Positions 52,223 to 60,789 of a DNA stretch of 64,000 bases are shown in pieces. Position 1 is the stretch's first letter, and every line of letters begins with the position of its first letter. This DNA is from Corynebacterium mustelae. Its GTDB lineage: Bacteria; Actinomycetota; Actinomycetes; Mycobacteriales; Mycobacteriaceae. The position numbers were made by a program, and so were the translations under genes. The stretch covers positions 868,001 through 932,000 of the forward strand of contig NZ_CP011542.1 of assembly GCF_001020985.1 (NCBI RefSeq), in the 5' to 3' direction. Below the pieces are notes generated by a model. That model made no database searches. It saw only the letters and a program-made list of their open reading frames with translations, and was not told where the DNA came from.

Positions 52223-54020
52223 CTTGATGGTCCCGCGTTCGGAGCTGGAGTTACCTCCGGGGTATCGGAGGGGCTCGCTGGGTGAGTGGGTGACGCTTCC
52301 GTGGCCGTCGTCGCCGGAGAAGCGGAAGGCTCTTATGCGGAATTCCCTGGGCCCTGGGTTGATTGATTGGGCGGAGTGGCGCACCGACGAGCCGGGTCTT
52401 TTAAATGATGAGGGTCAGCCGTGGCGCTACACCGATGGTCAGGCTAAGTTTTTGATCCTTTGGTATGCGTTTAATCCGGAGACGGGTAGGTTTTTGTACC
52501 GCCGTGGGGTGCGCCGTGGGGCGAAGGGCACGGGTAAGGATCCTTTTGCCGCTGCGGTGATGAATAGTGAGTTTCTTGGGCCTTGTGAGTTGTATTTTGA
52601 TGAGGAGTTGGGCCGTTGGGCGGGGCGGCAACGGTACATGCCGCTAGTTCAGGCGGCGTCGAACTCGGAGACACAGTCTAAAGACCTTTTGCGTGTGGCA
52701 AATTCTCAGCTCGGTGCGGAGGCGGTGGCGTATTACCGGCTTGATAAGGGCCAGACGGCGACGATGGTGAAGGATTCGCCCGCCCGTATGGAGGTTTTGA
52801 CGGCTTCGGAGTCGTCGGCTGAGGGTGATCCAGCCACTTTTGCGGTTTTGAATGAAACTCACCATATGACTGATTCGTCAGGCGGAACTCGTGTGGCAGC
52901 TGTGGTTCGCCGGAATGTCGGTAAGTCTAAGCGGTCGGTGCAGGCTCGTGTTTTGGAGCTAACGAATGCGCATATGCAGGGATCGGATTCGGTGGGTGAG
53001 CGGACTTTTGAGGCGTGGCAGAAGCAAATGTCAGGCAGGTATAAGGGTCTTGCTCGGGATATTCTTTATGATTCGATTGAGGCCGACCCCCGGTTGGATT
53101 TTTATGATGCTCAGAATCGGGATTTGGCGCTTCGTCAGGCGTATTCGGATGCATGGTGGGCTGATATTGATCGCCTTAGTAGTGAAATCGTTGATCCGGA
53201 GCTGGCCGCAGCAGATGCGATCAGGTTTTATTTGAACGGTGTCGCGGAAGCTGAGGATGTGTATGTGTCGGCGCAGTCTTTTGCTGCGCTTGCGGATCCG
53301 AGCAGGACGCTTCAGCCCGGCGACGACATCGCCATGTTCTTGGATTGCTCAAAGTCGGAGGACGCCACAGGGTTTATGGCGTGTCGCATTCAGGATGGGT
53401 TTAACCAAGTCCTTGGTGTGTGGTCTCGGCCTCGTGGTGAGCGGGGTAAGGGTTTTTTGGTCGATCGGAATGCGGTCGATGCGGAGGTTCGTGAGGCGTT
53501 TTCGCAGTACCGGGTGTGGTGGTTTGGTGTGGATCCGTCACCGGCTAAGGATGATTCGACGGAGGCTGCGTATTGGGCGGACATGATCAGTACGTGGCAT
53601 CGGGATTTTGGTCGTAGGCTATGGGTGCCTGCCACGCCTGGGCCGCGGGGTAACGCTGTGCTGTGGGATATGCGGTTGTCTGCCCCGGGTGGCGCGGACC
53701 GTAACCGGAGATTCAGTCAGGAGGTGGAGGTTATTCGTGCACTGATTGAGGATGAGGGTTTGAATGGGCCGTTTAGGCATGATGGTGACCCAGCTTTGGT
53801 GGCGCATGTGAATAATGCGAAGGCTCGGTGGAATAAGTTCGGGCCTACGGTCGGTAAGAAAACTCGTGATTCTTTACGTTCGGTGGACCTATGCGTGGCG
53901 ATGATCGCAGCTAATGTTGGGCGCCGCATGGTGTTGGAGTCGGGTAAATACCGGAAAAATGGTAATGGTGGTGGGCGTCCGAGTAGGGCGCGGCGAACAG
54001 GGAGGGGGCTAGTGGTATGA
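52197..54020 (+). CDS. terL: Terminase large subunit
   Basis: The packaging motor, about 607 residues. The ATPase region includes GVRRGAKGTGKDPFAAAVMN (Walker A-like) and FAVLNETHH (Walker B with catalytic glutamate). The nuclease domain follows, with MFLDCSKSEDATGFMA and FGVDPSPAKDDSTEAAYWAD supplying acidic metal ligands. The start is uncertain: GTG 52197, TTG 52188, TTG 52206 (GAGGCGG upstream) or ATG 52227. The stop overlaps the portal start. Confidence 0.92.
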   Translation: MIDLQTSSDLMVPRSELELPPGYRRGSLGEWVTLPWPSSPEKRKALMRNSLGPGLIDWAEWRTDEPGLLNDEGQPWRYTDGQAKFLILWYAFNPETGRFLYRRGVRRGAKGTGKDPFAAAVMNSEFLGPCELYFDEELGRWAGRQRYMPLVQAASNSETQSKDLLRVANSQLGAEAVAYYRLDKGQTATMVKDSPARMEVLTASESSAEGDPATFAVLNETHHMTDSSGGTRVAAVVRRNVGKSKRSVQARVLELTNAHMQGSDSVGERTFEAWQKQMSGRYKGLARDILYDSIEADPRLDFYDAQNRDLALRQAYSDAWWADIDRLSSEIVDPELAAADAIRFYLNGVAEAEDVYVSAQSFAALADPSRTLQPGDDIAMFLDCSKSEDATGFMACRIQDGFNQVLGVWSRPRGERGKGFLVDRNAVDAEVREAFSQYRVWWFGVDPSPAKDDSTEAAYWADMISTWHRDFGRRLWVPATPGPRGNAVLWDMRLSAPGGADRNRRFSQEVEVIRALIEDEGLNGPFRHDGDPALVAHVNNAKARWNKFGPTVGKKTRDSLRSVDLCVAMIAANVGRRMVLESGKYRKNGNGGGRPSRARRTGRGLVV

Positions 54021-55486
54021 GTCGGGTAGAAGACATTGAGAATGGACTTCTTGGCCAGTTGCGGTCGCAGCTGCAGCTGCATAGGCCGAAGAATCAGCGG
54101 CAGTGGCGGTTTTACGACGGCAAGGAGGCCGTTAAGAATCTTGGTATTGCTATCCCTCATTCGATGGTTGGTGTCGAGGCGGTTATGGGGTGGCCTGAGA
54201 TCATCGTTGATGCGCTTTCGGAGCGTATTCAATGGGAGGGCTGGACTACCACTAGTGGGGAATCCGAATTTCTTCGGAGCCTGTGGCTGGGCTCGGATCT
54301 TGCTGACCAGTTCAACCGGGTGAAGCTGGACGCGCTTTGCACTGGCGTGGGTTTTATGGCGTTCACGAGTGCGGAGGATGCGGCTGAGGAGGCTGTTACG
54401 GGTCCAGTAATTGCTACGGCAGTGTCTTCGCAGGATGCCACGTTTATGTGGGATGGGCGCCGTAATCGGGTGCGGGCTGCGTATTCGGAGCAGACTCTGG
54501 AGTCCGGCGCGTTGCTTCGTCGGCTGTATTTGCCTTCGGGTACGTGGTTTGTGGAGGAGCTTAATGGTGCTGAGGAGCGCCGGTGGGTGCCACATGATCA
54601 TGATCGGTGTAATCTCGTTGCTTTCCCTAACCAGCTTCGGGCTGGTGAGTACTTGGGTCGGTCGGAGATCACGTCTACAATTCGGTATTACACGCAGCAT
54701 GGTATGCGCACCATTTTGGGTATGGAGTATAACCGGGAGATTTATACCACTCCGCAGAAGTACATGATTAATGTTCTTCTTGACCAGGTGGGCATTGACC
54801 CTGAGGCTCCTGCGGATGTGCAGCGCCAGCAGGGTATGCGGGCGGCGATGACGAAGGCGTTGGTTATCGAACCTGTGGATCCTGATGAGTGGGGTCCTGG
54901 GGGGCCGCCGAAGCCTGAGGTGGGTCAGTTTACGGCTGCGCCGCCTACGCCGTATATCGAGGAGTTACGTATGGTTGCGCAGCTGGTGTCGGCTCAGTCG
55001 GGGGTTCCTGCGACGTATTTGGGTTTCACGCATGATAATCCGCCGTCGGCTGATGCTATTCGGGCGTCTGAGGCGCGGTTGGTGAAGAGAGCTGAGGATA
55101 GGCAGAAGGCGTTTGGCCGTGTTTTGCAGCGCGATGTGGCGTATTTGTGCCATGCGATAGGTAAGCGGGCGGTTCCGGAGTCGTCGTTTGTTGCGTCGGT
55201 GGTTCCGCTGTGGCGTGATCCTTCTACTCCCACTTTGGCGTCCAGTGTGGATGCGGCTGTGAAGTTGGTTCAGGCGGGTATTGCGCCGCCGGGTTCTGAG
55301 GTTGTGTGGGACATGATAGGTCTGTCTACGCAGCAGCGGGAGACGCTGAAGCGTGAGTTTGCGGAGCTGCGGGCGGCGCAGCGGGCATCGTCGTTGTTGG
55401 AGGCGGTTCGCGCTACGCAGGTTTCGGAGGACGTGACTAGTCTGGCTCGGGCTAACCGTCCGGTGGGTGAGTCTGGTTTGGGCTGA
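54017..55486 (+). CDS. Portal protein, SPP1 gp6-like
   Basis: A 489-residue protein forming the portal ring through which DNA enters the capsid. Recognisable segments are RQWRFYDGKEAVKNLGIAIP, VDALSERIQWEGW, LRMVAQLVSAQSGVPATYLG then FTHDNPPSADAIRASEARLV and KRAEDRQKAFGR. Size and position between terminase and MuF are typical. Its ATG lies in the ATGA overlap with terL. Confidence 0.9.
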   Translation: MSRVEDIENGLLGQLRSQLQLHRPKNQRQWRFYDGKEAVKNLGIAIPHSMVGVEAVMGWPEIIVDALSERIQWEGWTTTSGESEFLRSLWLGSDLADQFNRVKLDALCTGVGFMAFTSAEDAAEEAVTGPVIATAVSSQDATFMWDGRRNRVRAAYSEQTLESGALLRRLYLPSGTWFVEELNGAEERRWVPHDHDRCNLVAFPNQLRAGEYLGRSEITSTIRYYTQHGMRTILGMEYNREIYTTPQKYMINVLLDQVGIDPEAPADVQRQQGMRAAMTKALVIEPVDPDEWGPGGPPKPEVGQFTAAPPTPYIEELRMVAQLVSAQSGVPATYLGFTHDNPPSADAIRASEARLVKRAEDRQKAFGRVLQRDVAYLCHAIGKRAVPESSFVASVVPLWRDPSTPTLASSVDAAVKLVQAGIAPPGSEVVWDMIGLSTQQRETLKREFAELRAAQRASSLLEAVRATQVSEDVTSLARANRPVGESGLG

Positions 55487-55510
55487 GGCTAGCCCGGAAG
55501 GGGGTTAGTT

Positions 55511-56842
55511 TTGGCTAGGGATCTGGTTGCGGAGCGGGAGTATCAGCGGTCTTTGGATATGCTTCGGATTCTGGCGCAGCGTGACTTTGTTGCGTGGTGG
55601 GAGCAGGCGTATCGTTTGGGTGTTTTGGAGCGGCAGAAGCAGGCTGTGGAGCTGTTGCATGCGGTAGCGTCGCAGTATGGTGAGCAGGCGGCGTATGCTG
55701 CGGCGGATTATTTGTTTCGGTCGCGGCAGCTGGATGATGTGCTGGCACGTCTTGATTATCCTGAGGTGGCTGATCCAGCTGGTTTGGAGCAGGCGGAGGC
55801 GTCGTTTGGGTGGGCGTTGAACACGTCTCGTAAGGAGGGTGTTCTTGATGTGGAGTTGGCGAAGCGTAAGTTGGCTGGGGTTTTGAATCGTCTGGTTTTG
55901 CAGCCCGCTCGTGAGACTGTTGCGGAGGCAACAAGGGTGGCGGGCACCAGGTTTGCTAGGGTGCCTCAGCCTGGGGCGTGTAATTTTTGTTTGATGTTGG
56001 CATCTCGCGGTGATGTGTATTCGGAGAAGACTGTTTTGCAGCGGTCCCGTGGCGGGTCTTATCACGATAATTGTTCGTGTTTGGCGATCGAGGTGCAGAC
56101 TCCGGCGGATTTACCGGTGATTAATCAGCAGTTGGAGGAGTTGTGGGCGGAGTCTACGGCGGGGGTTTCTGGGTCGCAGGCTCAGCGGGATGCTTTCGCG
56201 GCGGCGGTGCAGGAACGTCGGTCTAGAGTCGACGTTACACAGCAGCGCGCTAGTATAAATGTTCGGAACCAGGCGCGGTTGGCTAGGAAGGTTGAGAACG
56301 AGAGGGGTAATGAGGCTCCGGCCTGGGTACCGTCAGATGCTGTTCTGGTTGAGGCAAAGCCTAAATACGCGACTAGGGTTCCTAGTTCTAGGAAAACCGT
56401 GAGTGAGCTCTTGGATTTGGGGCTAGTTGACCACCCAAGTGTTCGGCGAAAGGGTGGGCTTTCTAAAAGTGAACGGGAGGCTGAAGAAAAGGAAGTTTCT
56501 GCGGTTAAGGTATTAGAAGGTGCTCTAGGCGGTTCGGATGGCGTTTATCGTGTGGCTCGGGCGCAGGAGATAGGTTTGGAGGGTGTGAAGACCCCGGACT
56601 TTGTGGTTTTGGGTGAATCAGTCGATATTAAGACGCTCGATTCTATCGGAGGTATTAAGAACCGGCTCCGTGGGGCGTCCCAGCAGGCTGAGTACGCGGT
56701 ATTCGATGCGAGGGGTTTGGAAGTGACCGCTGAAAAGATAACGGAAAATTTGATAAAGGCTGTGGATAAGCAAGGCCACGTGGTACGTGGTATTTTAGTT
56801 ATTAGCAACGTCGGTAACTTTTATTGGAAAGGAGAGAAATGA
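55511..56842 (+). CDS. MuF head-morphogenesis protein with C-terminal nuclease-like toxin domain
   Basis: A 443-residue fusion. Residues 1 to about 200 are a MuF-type minor head protein ending in FARVPQPGACNFCLMLASRG then DVYSEKTV and GGSYHDNCSC, the conserved C and H residues of the domain. After a linker, residues about 270-443 form an extra domain: KTPDFVVLGESVDIKTL then GIKNRLRGASQQAEYAVFDA. The D...D-x-K spacing and the following Q-A motif resemble CdiA-type tRNase toxins and related PD-(D/E)XK-like effectors. TTG 55511 is preceded by AAGGGGG. MuF proteins are packaged in the head and could be ejected with the DNA. Toxicity is inference. Confidence 0.8.
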   Translation: MARDLVAEREYQRSLDMLRILAQRDFVAWWEQAYRLGVLERQKQAVELLHAVASQYGEQAAYAAADYLFRSRQLDDVLARLDYPEVADPAGLEQAEASFGWALNTSRKEGVLDVELAKRKLAGVLNRLVLQPARETVAEATRVAGTRFARVPQPGACNFCLMLASRGDVYSEKTVLQRSRGGSYHDNCSCLAIEVQTPADLPVINQQLEELWAESTAGVSGSQAQRDAFAAAVQERRSRVDVTQQRASINVRNQARLARKVENERGNEAPAWVPSDAVLVEAKPKYATRVPSSRKTVSELLDLGLVDHPSVRRKGGLSKSEREAEEKEVSAVKVLEGALGGSDGVYRVARAQEIGLEGVKTPDFVVLGESVDIKTLDSIGGIKNRLRGASQQAEYAVFDARGLEVTAEKITENLIKAVDKQGHVVRGILVISNVGNFYWKGEK

Positions 56843-57195
56843 TGTCTGTTGAACCAATCGTTATTGTTCATACTGAAGGCTCAGATTCCTTCTCCCGCCA
56901 CGTTGTTAAGGAGATCGAGCAGAGAGTTCTTGGTGGTTTCCCAAGCGGCGAGAGGCCAATTCTGCGCTTTACTCCGACACAAGACGATTTTGAGGATTGG
57001 ATTGGGTATTTCTGCACGCTTAAAGACATTTCACCTGCAAGTATCAAGGCTATTGATCGGGTGTACAGGGAGCTAGAAGCGAATACTGATTGGTCTATTG
57101 AGTTGGATTGGGCTGGTCTTGAGTATCCAGAGAATTTTGACGCGGTGGATGATTTTGGTAATCATGTGCGCAATCGGGAGAGATTGCGCACATAA
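56839..57195 (+). CDS. Probable immunity protein for the MuF toxin
   Basis: A 118-residue acidic protein from ATG 56839, overlapping the toxin stop by four bases after AAAGGAGAGAA. It includes LRFTPTQDDFEDWIGYFCTL and acidic stretches (LDWAGLEYPENFDAVDDFG) suited to binding a basic nuclease. No family recognised. Position, size, acidity and translational coupling are those of polymorphic-toxin immunity genes. It is intact in the prophage, as needed to protect a lysogen. Confidence 0.6.
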   Translation: MMSVEPIVIVHTEGSDSFSRHVVKEIEQRVLGGFPSGERPILRFTPTQDDFEDWIGYFCTLKDISPASIKAIDRVYRELEANTDWSIELDWAGLEYPENFDAVDDFGNHVRNRERLRT

Positions 57196-57239
57196 GCGTT
57201 GATTTGGTGATTTCGCCGGGTTCGATTCCCGGCAACGCA
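57196..57239 (+). ncRNA. tRNA-like acceptor/T-arm minihelix
   Basis: GCGTTG (57196-57201) pairs with CAACGC (57233-57238). Immediately before the second strand is a canonical T-arm, CCGGG-TTCGATT-CCCGG (57216-57232), so the T-stem stacks directly on the acceptor stem as in a real tRNA. The D and anticodon arms are absent; only 14 bases replace them. It begins at the base after the immunity-gene stop and is followed by a strong terminator. Confidence 0.6.
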
Positions 57240-57243
57240 CGAG

Positions 57244-57275
57244 AACCCCACAACTTTTCGGTTGTGGGGTTTTGT
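57244..57275 (+). terminator. Strong terminator inside the late operon
   Basis: AACCCCACAAC (57244-57254) pairs with GTTGTGGGGTT (57261-57271), followed by TTGTT. It separates terminase-portal-MuF-immunity from scaffold and capsid, so late transcription must read through or restart. No gene lies between here and 57330. Confidence 0.88.
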
Positions 57276-57330
57276 TATGCGCCGAGCCGGAACGGCGGCG
57301 TTACCGAAAAGGAAAAATTAGGAGGAAAAC

Positions 57331-57882
57331 ATGAAGAAAAACGTCCCCTTTTGGGTTCGGAACATTGAGGGCGTAAACGACGGCTCGGGCTCAGCAACCT
57401 CAACCAATGACGAGGCTAAAGAGGGTGCTGGTGAAACATCGGAGTCTGGAAAAGGCTCGGGTGGGGCAACCGACGATGCTGATCACTGGAAGGCTCAGGC
57501 CCGTAAGTGGGAGAAGCGGGCTAAGGAGAACCAGTCTGCCGCTGAAAAGCTGAAAGAGCGTGAGGATGCGGAAAAATCCGAATTACAAAAGGCCGAAGAG
57601 CGACTAGCGGAAGCGGTAAAGGCCAGGACGGATGTGGAGTCGCGTCTTGCGCGATCCGAGATAGCTCTGGAATTCGGGCTGTCTAAGAGTGATGCTGACA
57701 TGTTCTTGCATGGCTCTGAGGAGGATATGCGGCAGCAGGCTAAGAAGCTTGCGCAGCTAGGTAAATCCACGGGGTCTAAGGGTTCTGCGGCTTCTGATCC
57801 GTATCAGGGTCGGGAATCGGGTTCGTCCAGTAGGAAGGACGCGGAGTCGTGGGCGGAGCGTCTTTTAGGTAGCGCTCATTAG
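57331..57882 (+). CDS. Capsid scaffolding protein
   Basis: A 183-residue protein with the scaffold layout: Gly/Ser/Glu-rich start, long charged coiled coil (WKAQARKWEKRAKENQSAAE then EKLKEREDAEKSELQKAEER) and a C-terminal segment ALEFGLSKSDADMFLHGSEE that probably contacts capsid protein. TAGGAGGAAAA precedes the ATG. It directs procapsid assembly and leaves before DNA packaging. Confidence 0.85.
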   Translation: MKKNVPFWVRNIEGVNDGSGSATSTNDEAKEGAGETSESGKGSGGATDDADHWKAQARKWEKRAKENQSAAEKLKEREDAEKSELQKAEERLAEAVKARTDVESRLARSEIALEFGLSKSDADMFLHGSEEDMRQQAKKLAQLGKSTGSKGSAASDPYQGRESGSSSRKDAESWAERLLGSAH

Positions 57883-57935
57883 TTTTCCTTCTGTGAAAAG
57901 CATTTTTGTGATCATTTTTAAGGAGGTGGCTTACT

Positions 57936-58319
57936 ATGCAGCTAGCTGTGAGTAAGCAGGATTTTGGCGGGGATAACCGGTCGTGGTTAGGTTCCGCGCA
58001 TGGTGTAGAGGGTGCTCGCACCGTAACGCTCGACGGTACAAAGTTCGCGGCGTTTAAGAAAAACGGGACTATTCCCTCGGGTATTCCGTTGAAGGAGGCG
58101 GACGGGAAGTTCGAGCCTGTCACCGATAACGGTGACAAGTTGGCGGGCTTTTTGCTGACCGCCCAGGAGTTCAAGGAAAGCGCGGGTGATGTGGTTGCTC
58201 CGATGCTGGAGCGCGGTCGTGTTCGTGTAAGCCGGCTGCCGTCTGGCGCGCATGATGTTACTGCGCTGACGACCCCTAATCCGTTGTTTGTTCTTGTTAA
58301 GAAAGGAAGTGGTCGTTGA
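57936..58319 (+). CDS. Head decoration protein
   Basis: A 127-residue protein, small and beta-rich, placed between scaffold and capsid as lambda gpD-like decoration proteins are. Segments such as AGFLLTAQEFKESAGDVVAP and RVRVSRLPSGAHDVTAL fit that family. AAGGAGG precedes the ATG. The stop overlaps the capsid start as TGATG. Confidence 0.7.
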   Translation: MQLAVSKQDFGGDNRSWLGSAHGVEGARTVTLDGTKFAAFKKNGTIPSGIPLKEADGKFEPVTDNGDKLAGFLLTAQEFKESAGDVVAPMLERGRVRVSRLPSGAHDVTALTTPNPLFVLVKKGSGR

Positions 58320-59359
58320 TGCGGCTATGGACTGATCTGGTGTCCCCTTATGAGCTGACTATGGTGGCTCGTAAGACGGTGGAGCAGGATACTAAAAACG
58401 TTAAGTCGCTGGCGCGGTTTTTCCCAGCGGAGCTTCATGAGGGCATGAAGTACGATCTGAAAAAGTACCGTACGGGCTCCGGCGGCGCGGCGATGTTCCG
58501 TGCGTATGATGCGGAGACATCCATCGGCCGGTCGCAGGGTGGTACGCAGACCACCGTCAAGCTTCCGGCGTTGGGGCGTAAGACGCATGTGTCCGAGTAT
58601 GACGAGCTGGTCGCTAATGCGTACGGTGGTGATAATTCCCGGTTGAAGGACATCATCGGGCGCGAGGCCATGGCTAATGCGCGAGCAGTTGCTGAGCGCA
58701 TGGAGCTGGCTCGGGGTGAGCTTTTGGCTACCGGTAAGCTGACCATCGACGAGGATGGCTTTAAGGCCGTTGTTGATTTCGGTCGGGATAGCCGCCTGTC
58801 GGTGGAGGCCGGCACGAAGTGGGATTCCACCGACAGCGCTAAAGCGTTTACTGACTTGGAGGCGTTGCGTAACGCTTACGAGGATGTGAACGGTTTCCGA
58901 TGCGGCACTATGTTGGTGTCCCGTAAGGTGATGGGCCTATTGCAGCGGTCGGATGAGATTCGGAGAATGTTCCCGAATACTCAGGGTTTGGTGAGTCGGG
59001 CGGATATTCAGGCGTTGTTTGATTCGCATGATTTGCCGCGTATTGAGGTTTTTGATTCTCGGATCGAGGACGAGAACGGCAACTTTGTTCGCGTTATTGA
59101 CGAGAAGACGGTGGTTTTCTTGCCAGATGCGGATGAGGGTCGTTTGGGTACTCAGGTGGGTCGTACCGTGTGGGGTCGCACTTTGGAGGCGTCGGACACT
59201 CGGTATAAGGTTCTGGGTTCTGAGTTGGCTGCTCCGGGTGTGGTTGCTGGTGCGTATAAGAATGAGGATCCACAGTCTACGTGGGTTCGGTCGGCTGCGA
59301 TTGGTATGCCGATGTTTGATGACGCGAACTGGGCGGCCACATTGAAGGTTTTGGCCTAG
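58319..59359 (+). CDS. Major capsid protein
   Basis: A 346-residue protein resembling the major capsid protein E family (HK97 fold). It contains VKSLARFFPAELHEGMKYDL, IIGREAMANARAVAERMELA, GLVSRADIQALFDSHDLPRI and ANWAATLKVLA at the end. ATG 58319 follows AAAGGAAG. As the main shell component it should be abundantly expressed; neighbours support the call. Confidence 0.88.
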   Translation: MRLWTDLVSPYELTMVARKTVEQDTKNVKSLARFFPAELHEGMKYDLKKYRTGSGGAAMFRAYDAETSIGRSQGGTQTTVKLPALGRKTHVSEYDELVANAYGGDNSRLKDIIGREAMANARAVAERMELARGELLATGKLTIDEDGFKAVVDFGRDSRLSVEAGTKWDSTDSAKAFTDLEALRNAYEDVNGFRCGTMLVSRKVMGLLQRSDEIRRMFPNTQGLVSRADIQALFDSHDLPRIEVFDSRIEDENGNFVRVIDEKTVVFLPDADEGRLGTQVGRTVWGRTLEASDTRYKVLGSELAAPGVVAGAYKNEDPQSTWVRSAAIGMPMFDDANWAATLKVLA

Positions 59360-59373
59360 AAGGGGTGGTTGTT

Positions 59374-59661
59374 GTGGCGCGTATTCGTCATGATTTCGTT
59401 GGATCGGTTTTGGTTCACGCTTCTTCGGGTTCTTTGTTTTTGGTTGCTGGTGATGAGTTGCCGGACGGGGTGGCGTGTGATGCGTCGCTTTTGGAGGCGG
59501 ACTCGGATACTAGTGATGAGGTGACTCCTGAGGCCGAGCCTGAGGCCGAACCTGCAGCGGTTGAGCCTGAAGCCGAGCCTGAGGCCGAAGCCGAAGCCGA
59601 AGCCGAAGCGGCTGCACCTAAGGTCACACCGAAACGGACTCGCCGTGCTAGCAAGACTTGA
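59374..59661 (+). CDS. Small protein with Glu-Ala-rich repeats
   Basis: About 95 residues. A short folded start (RIRHDFVGSVLVHASSGSLF) is followed by acidic repeats of the type PEAEPEAEPAAVEPEAEPEA and a basic end (KVTPKRTRRASKT). Such proteins after the capsid gene occur in many actinophages and may be head-associated. GTG 59374 has AAGGGG eight bases upstream. Confidence 0.65.
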   Translation: MARIRHDFVGSVLVHASSGSLFLVAGDELPDGVACDASLLEADSDTSDEVTPEAEPEAEPAAVEPEAEPEAEAEAEAEAAAPKVTPKRTRRASKT

Positions 59662-60019
59662 TGACGTAAAGGACCGGCTTCCCGAGGACACCGTCATCGA
59701 CGAGAGGGAAGTCCAAGGGCTGCTCCACGAAGCTACCATCCTCGTAGAGGGGCACCTCGGTAAAACCTTCCGCGAGCCCGAAATACCCGAGGCCGTCCGG
59801 GTGGTCGTGTCTCGTATGGTGGCCCGAGTCCTGCAGGCACCGAAACAGTCGCAGTTTCAAGAATCTGTACAAGTGGCTGCGGGGCCTTTTTCTCACTCCG
59901 GTAAATTCGCTGGTGGCGGATCCGGCGGCGCGCCCTGGCTGTCCGCGTCGGATAAGCAAGCCCTGGCGGCGTTTCGGAAGCGCCGCAGGGGCGGGGTGTA
60001 CTCCGTAGACCTGGTGTAG
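59645..60019 (+). CDS. Head-tail adaptor protein
   Basis: A 124-residue connector starting with GTG 59645 inside the previous gene: MLARLDDVKDRLPEDTVIDE then REVQGLLHEATILVEGHLG and VVVSRMVARVL. Helical content, size and place just after the capsid are those of HK97 gp6/SPP1 gp15-type adaptors. A longer frame to 59561 would read the repeat region in the wrong frame and is rejected. Confidence 0.75.
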   Translation: MLARLDDVKDRLPEDTVIDEREVQGLLHEATILVEGHLGKTFREPEIPEAVRVVVSRMVARVLQAPKQSQFQESVQVAAGPFSHSGKFAGGGSGGAPWLSASDKQALAAFRKRRRGGVYSVDLV

Positions 60020-60036
60020 AAAGGGGGTGAGTATCG

Positions 60037-60381
60037 GTGTCTCTATCCCCATTTGTGCAATACCCAGTACAGCGCATTCGGCGGTTCAAGGACGGCACGG
60101 ATAGTCTCGGCAACGATAGGTTCACGGAAACCACGGAGACGGTGTATGTCGCCGGCTGGGGTGCTCCGCCGGGTGATGAGCCCAAACTGGCGGGGCATGA
60201 CCGTCGCACGGTCCGCGTTGAAATGTATGCCCCCGTGGGCTCGTTCCAGCACAAGGACGCGGTGGTGCTGCCTGGCTCGGCTGAACGTTTGGAAGTTTTG
60301 GGCGAGCCGGGAAACTACGAGCATAACCCGTTCGGGTGGTCCCCTGGTTTGGCAGTCGTGAATCTAGGAGGTATCGAATGA
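60037..60381 (+). CDS. Head-tail stopper-like protein
   Basis: A 114-residue protein from GTG 60037, preceded by AAAGGGGGTGAG. VQRIRRFKDGTDSLGNDRFT then VRVEMYAPVGSFQHKDAVVL and LEVLGEPGNYEHNPFGWSPG resemble the small head-closure/stopper proteins. Its 3' end overlaps the next start by four bases. Confidence 0.65.
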   Translation: MSLSPFVQYPVQRIRRFKDGTDSLGNDRFTETTETVYVAGWGAPPGDEPKLAGHDRRTVRVEMYAPVGSFQHKDAVVLPGSAERLEVLGEPGNYEHNPFGWSPGLAVVNLGGIE

Positions 60382-60581
60382 CGGATACGGTGACGCGGCT
60401 ACTGCGGGTTGAGACCCCAGTCGGGGTGGACACGGTGCCATGCGGCGCGACCGCTTTTGACGGCGGCTCGTTGATTCTCTTTCGGGATGCGGCGCAAACC
60501 GATGTTGTGGCCGCGTATTCTCCGATTGGCTGGTGTCACGTGAGGTGGGATGATAATGAAAGCTCGGTACGTACCGAATAG
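60378..60581 (+). CDS. Small head-tail region protein
   Basis: A 67-residue protein: TRLLRVETPVGVDTVPCGAT then LILFRDAAQTDVV. Its ATG overlaps the upstream stop (ATGA), supporting translation. Family not recognised. Confidence 0.55.
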   Translation: MTDTVTRLLRVETPVGVDTVPCGATAFDGGSLILFRDAAQTDVVAAYSPIGWCHVRWDDNESSVRTE

Positions 60582-60789
60582 CGAGGGCTTGGAGGAGCTC
60601 CTGCGCGGTAGGGTCGCACAGGATTTGGTGAAGCGTCATGCTGACCGGATAGCCTCCGAATGCGGGGACGGTTATGAGGCCTCGTATCAGCAGGGTGCGT
60701 CCAGGTATCGCGGCATTGTTTTTCCAGACACGTGGTCCGCGAAGGCTAGGGAGCGTCGAGATAACCGTATGGTGAGGGCTCTCGGGTGA
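60556..60789 (+). CDS. Small tail-connector protein
   Basis: A 77-residue protein, AQDLVKRHADRIASECGDGY then EASYQQGASRYRGIVFPD, resembling short minor tail/connector proteins (HK97 gp10-like position). ATG 60556 is favoured over 60550 because GAGGTGGG is better spaced. Overlaps both neighbours. Confidence 0.6.
   Translation: MKARYVPNSEGLEELLRGRVAQDLVKRHADRIASECGDGYEASYQQGASRYRGIVFPDTWSAKARERRDNRMVRALG

Noticed and set aside
53717..54700. Minus-strand frame of 327 residues opposite terminase and portal
   Set aside because: Composition is Arg/Thr/Pro-rich and unlike any family; both plus-strand genes are clear.
57190..57240. Complete functional tRNA
   Set aside because: Just 14 bases replace the D and anticodon arms, so it cannot decode.
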